In this document: piece after piece, positions 6,008-7,736 of the stretch
Position numbering within the stretch: position 1 is the stretch's first letter
How the letters are laid out: every line of letters starts with the position of its first letter
Assembly: GCA_947178115.1 (NCBI GenBank)
Contig: CAMWXF010000070.1
Location: 1-7,736, forward strand
From: an uncultured Lachnospiraceae bacterium
GTDB taxonomy: Bacteria; Bacillota; Clostridia; Lachnospirales; Lachnospiraceae
DNA length: 7,736 bases
Direction: 5' to 3'
Translations under genes and position numbers: made by a program
The notes under the pieces: model-generated
Database searches by the model: none
Seen by the model: only the letters and a program-made list of their open reading frames with translations
Told to the model about the DNA's origin: nothing

Positions 6008-7429
6008 TTAAAACCGGAAATACAGGAAAGGATTATTACTTCCCACCATGATCTCACGCACCGAAAACCAGAAGATCAAAAGCAGTACCACCACCATAAA
6101 CCATCTGTCTTTCCACCGCTGATACCACCGCCTCGGAAAAGGGGTGGCAAACAATATACAAGCAATCAATAACACCCAATATTGTTGCAGATACCGTTCC
6201 AGCTGCGGCATGCCTACCATAACTGCCGCCCTGTGAATGCCGAACAAATTTCCCAAGTATGCCACAAGCTGTCCTAAGTCCGTGATCGCAAACACCACCC
6301 ATGTGATTGGTATGATCACCAGCGTATAAATATGTCCGATCACCTTAGACTGTTCCAGCTTCCTGCCGTAACTGTTTTTCTCCACTGTGAGAATCAAGAA
6401 AAACAACATTCCCCAGAGTAAAAAGTTCCAATTGGCTCCGTGCCACAGTCCGGTACACGCCCATACAACAAAGAGATTGACCACCGTCCTAAGGCTGCCC
6501 TTGCGGCTGCCGCCCATCGGAAAATAAACATACTCACGGAACCATCTGCCCAGCGTTATATGCCACCTGCGCCAGAATTCCGAAATCGACCTCGATACAT
6601 ACGGATCATCAAAATTGCGCGGAATCCTGAATCCCAGCATCTTGCCAAGCCCCATGGCCATCACGGAATATCCCCAGAAATCAAAATAGATCTGGAAAGA
6701 ATAAGCGATCGCTCCCAGCCATGCCACCGTAATATGTAAGTTTCCCGCACCCGCTGACATAATCGTATTCCATAGTGTGCCGATCTGGTTTGCCAACAGC
6801 ACCTTAAGTCCTAATCCGACTGTAAAAAGCTTCAGCCCGTTCTCCAGATCCCGAATACGGATCTTCCTGCCCGCCATCCGATCCGACACCTCGTCATACC
6901 GCACGATCGGTCCTGCAATCAACTGCGGAAACATGCTGACATATGCGGCAAAGGATATGAACCCTGCCGGTTCTTCCATCGTACCGCGGTAACAGTCTAT
7001 CTGATAGGATACCATCTGAAAAGTATAGAAACTGATCCCCAGCGGCAGCGCTAACATAAGAAGGGGTATCGTCTCACGATTTGCCAGATCATTTATAACG
7101 CCGGCGGTAAAATCCCAATACTTGAACACGAACAATATGCCGAAATCAATGACCAGCGCCGATATCAGCGCCGTCTTCCTGCGTCTTGCCCGCTTCTTTC
7201 CTCGATCCGGCTGGGAAGAACGCGGCTCCCAGAACATATATTTGCTCAATCCGTAATTCACTAGAACAGATAAAATAAGCAGCAGAACAAAGTACGGTTC
7301 CCCCACTCCATAGAAAAAAAGACTTCCCACCAATAAAACAATATTGCGGTATTTGGCGGGAACGATCAAATATATCAACATAAAAACCGGCAGAAACCGG
7401 AATAAAAATCCCAAACTGGAAAATACCAT
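6008..7429 (-). CDS. MBOAT family O-acyltransferase (AlgI/DltB-like)
   Basis: A polytopic membrane protein of 473 residues, the usual length for AlgI-like MBOAT enzymes, with roughly ten hydrophobic segments spread from residue 5 to about 459. The family moves acyl groups from a cytosolic donor across the membrane onto a polymer or a partner protein. Signature stretches: FPQLIAGPIVRY (about 167-178), SISEFWRRWHITLGRW (His290), EYVYFPMGG (299-307) and CTGLWHGANWNF, whose His330 is the expected catalytic histidine. A basic cytoplasmic loop (RGKKRARRRK, 76-85) separates the third and fourth segments. The C-terminus NNPFLYFRF is also typical. The frame is open to a TTG at 7444, but GGGAG at 7442-7438, eight bases before ATG 7429, decides for the ATG. 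It is first in the operon and is followed by its likely SGNH partner. Acetyl is the most likely group; the acceptor is unknown. Confidence 0.92.
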   Translation of the reverse strand: MVFSSLGFLFRFLPVFMLIYLIVPAKYRNIVLLVGSLFFYGVGEPYFVLLLILSVLVNYGLSKYMFWEPRSSQPDRGKKRARRRKTALISALVIDFGILFVFKYWDFTAGVINDLANRETIPLLMLALPLGISFYTFQMVSYQIDCYRGTMEEPAGFISFAAYVSMFPQLIAGPIVRYDEVSDRMAGRKIRIRDLENGLKLFTVGLGLKVLLANQIGTLWNTIMSAGAGNLHITVAWLGAIAYSFQIYFDFWGYSVMAMGLGKMLGFRIPRNFDDPYVSRSISEFWRRWHITLGRWFREYVYFPMGGSRKGSLRTVVNLFVVWACTGLWHGANWNFLLWGMLFFLILTVEKNSYGRKLEQSKVIGHIYTLVIIPITWVVFAITDLGQLVAYLGNLFGIHRAAVMVGMPQLERYLQQYWVLLIACILFATPFPRRWYQRWKDRWFMVVVLLLIFWFSVREIMVGSNNPFLYFRF

Positions 7430-7437
7430 TGATATCG

Positions 7438-7442
7438 CTCCC
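7438..7442 (-). promoter_or_regulatory. ribosome binding site deciding the MBOAT start
   Basis: GGGAG on the minus strand (7442-7438) is eight bases before ATG 7429. It overlaps the alternative TTG at 7444-7442, making that TTG an unlikely start. Confidence 0.65.
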
Positions 7443-7453
7443 AAAACACAATT

Positions 7454-7483
7454 TAGGGTATTTTGTCTAAAAAGCGAACCCTA
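7454..7483 (-). repeat. possible stem-loop at the 5' end of the MBOAT transcript
   Basis: On the minus strand TAGGGT (7483-7478) and ACCCTA (7459-7454) are perfect 6-base inverted arms, with a shorter inner TTTT/AAAA pairing between them. The predicted transcription start (about 7482) falls at the base of this stem, so the RNA could begin with a hairpin. It is not followed by a T run, so it is not a terminator. Confidence 0.35.
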
Positions 7484-7488
7484 CATCT

Positions 7489-7517
7489 AGTATATTCCAG
7501 TCGGAATCATTTTACAA
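7489..7517 (-). promoter_or_regulatory. SigA-type promoter for the MBOAT-SGNH-rluF-ligA unit
   Basis: On the minus strand: -35 TTGTAA (7517-7512, 4/6), a 17-base spacer, and -10 TATACT (7494-7489, 5/6). Transcription should start near 7482, giving a leader of about 50 bases before ATG 7429. It begins five bases after the stop codon of the upstream gene, so the acyltransferase unit can be expressed on its own even if read-through from upstream also occurs. Confidence 0.55.
7494..7507. repeat. 14-base dyad in the promoter spacer, possible operator
   Basis: ATTCC-AGTC-GGAAT is a perfect inverted repeat with 5-base arms and a 4-base centre. It lies between the -35 and -10 hexamers of the MBOAT promoter, where a bound protein would block RNA polymerase. 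Short arms mean that chance cannot be excluded. Confidence 0.3.
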
Positions 7518-7521
7518 GAGG

Positions 7522-7736
7522 CTATTTCCGGCAGATCGCAAAAGATTGCGGCTCAAGTGCAGAACCACCTTCTTCCGTTTTCACCGATCCGATGCAATAA
7601 ATAACATCTGTATTTTCTATTTCAACAGGAATAATCTCCTCCCTGTCTGAAGGATTGCACAGCATGATCAGATCATCCCTCTTGTATGCAAACGCCCGCT
7701 TACCTTCTTCTGCGAACAGAATCTTAAGTTTATCAT
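7522..7736 (-). CDS. C-terminal end of a probable alpha-amylase family (GH13) enzyme, partial
   Basis: Seventy complete codons and a TAG stop (7524-7522) remain of a gene that enters from the right edge. The visible protein (start DKLKILFAEEGKRAFAYKR, end LEPQSFAICRK) looks like the small C-terminal beta-sandwich of neopullulanase or maltogenic amylase-type glycoside hydrolases: a strand pair around AFAYKRDDLIMLCNPSD, a charged turn, then a final strand in which L-x-P-x-S-F is a common ending. No catalytic part is inside the window, so the assignment rests on resemblance only. It lies on the same strand, upstream of the MBOAT gene, with 92 bases between stop and start and no visible terminator. 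Confidence 0.45.
   Translation of the reverse strand, partial: DKLKILFAEEGKRAFAYKRDDLIMLCNPSDREEIIPVEIENTDVIYCIGSVKTEEGGSALEPQSFAICRK

Overview
The window reads as chromosomal DNA of a Firmicute of the class Clostridia, probably a Lachnospiraceae relative. That assignment rests on the protein flavour: a NAD-dependent DNA ligase of a divergent clostridial type, a RluF-like pseudouridine synthase and an AlgI-like acyltransferase paired with an SGNH protein. Promoter hexamers of the ordinary SigA type and purine-rich ribosome binding sites also fit. The species cannot be named from this sequence.

Left part (1-1605): a minus-strand gene for an unrecognised 96-residue protein (132-422) is divergent from metA (670-1584, plus strand), which makes O-acylhomoserine for methionine synthesis. 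The 247-base gap between their starts holds a good minus-strand promoter, a 13-base palindrome over its -35 element and a weaker plus-strand promoter for metA. I see no S-box (SAM) or T-box leader in front of metA.

Right part (1606-7429, all minus strand): four genes follow one another in the order MBOAT acyltransferase, membrane-anchored SGNH protein, RluF-like pseudouridine synthase, ligA. A SigA-like promoter lies at 7489-7517. The last three genes are spaced only 10 and 22 bases apart, so they look like one transcription unit. The MBOAT and SGNH proteins are best read as two halves of an envelope O-acylation machine: the membrane protein moves an acyl group across the membrane and the outward-facing SGNH domain places it on a glycan. 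The polymer is unknown. rluF and ligA are housekeeping genes for rRNA modification and DNA joining. ligA converges on metA with only 21 bases between stop codons.

Right edge (7522-7736): the last 70 codons of a minus-strand gene, probably the C-terminal beta domain of an alpha-amylase-type (GH13) enzyme.

Most notable points: LigA keeps its catalytic lysine and most active-site residues but lacks two side chains thought to hold the adenine base (Glu to Ser103 and motif IV Lys to Ile274). The SGNH protein has a 165-residue, lysine-rich, aromatic-free cytoplasmic tail with 24-base tandem repeats and a strongly acidic outer linker. MetA has Asp at position 111, the residue that separates acetyl- from succinyl-transferases. 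No mobile element, CRISPR array, tRNA or rRNA was seen, and I found no clearly new multi-gene system.
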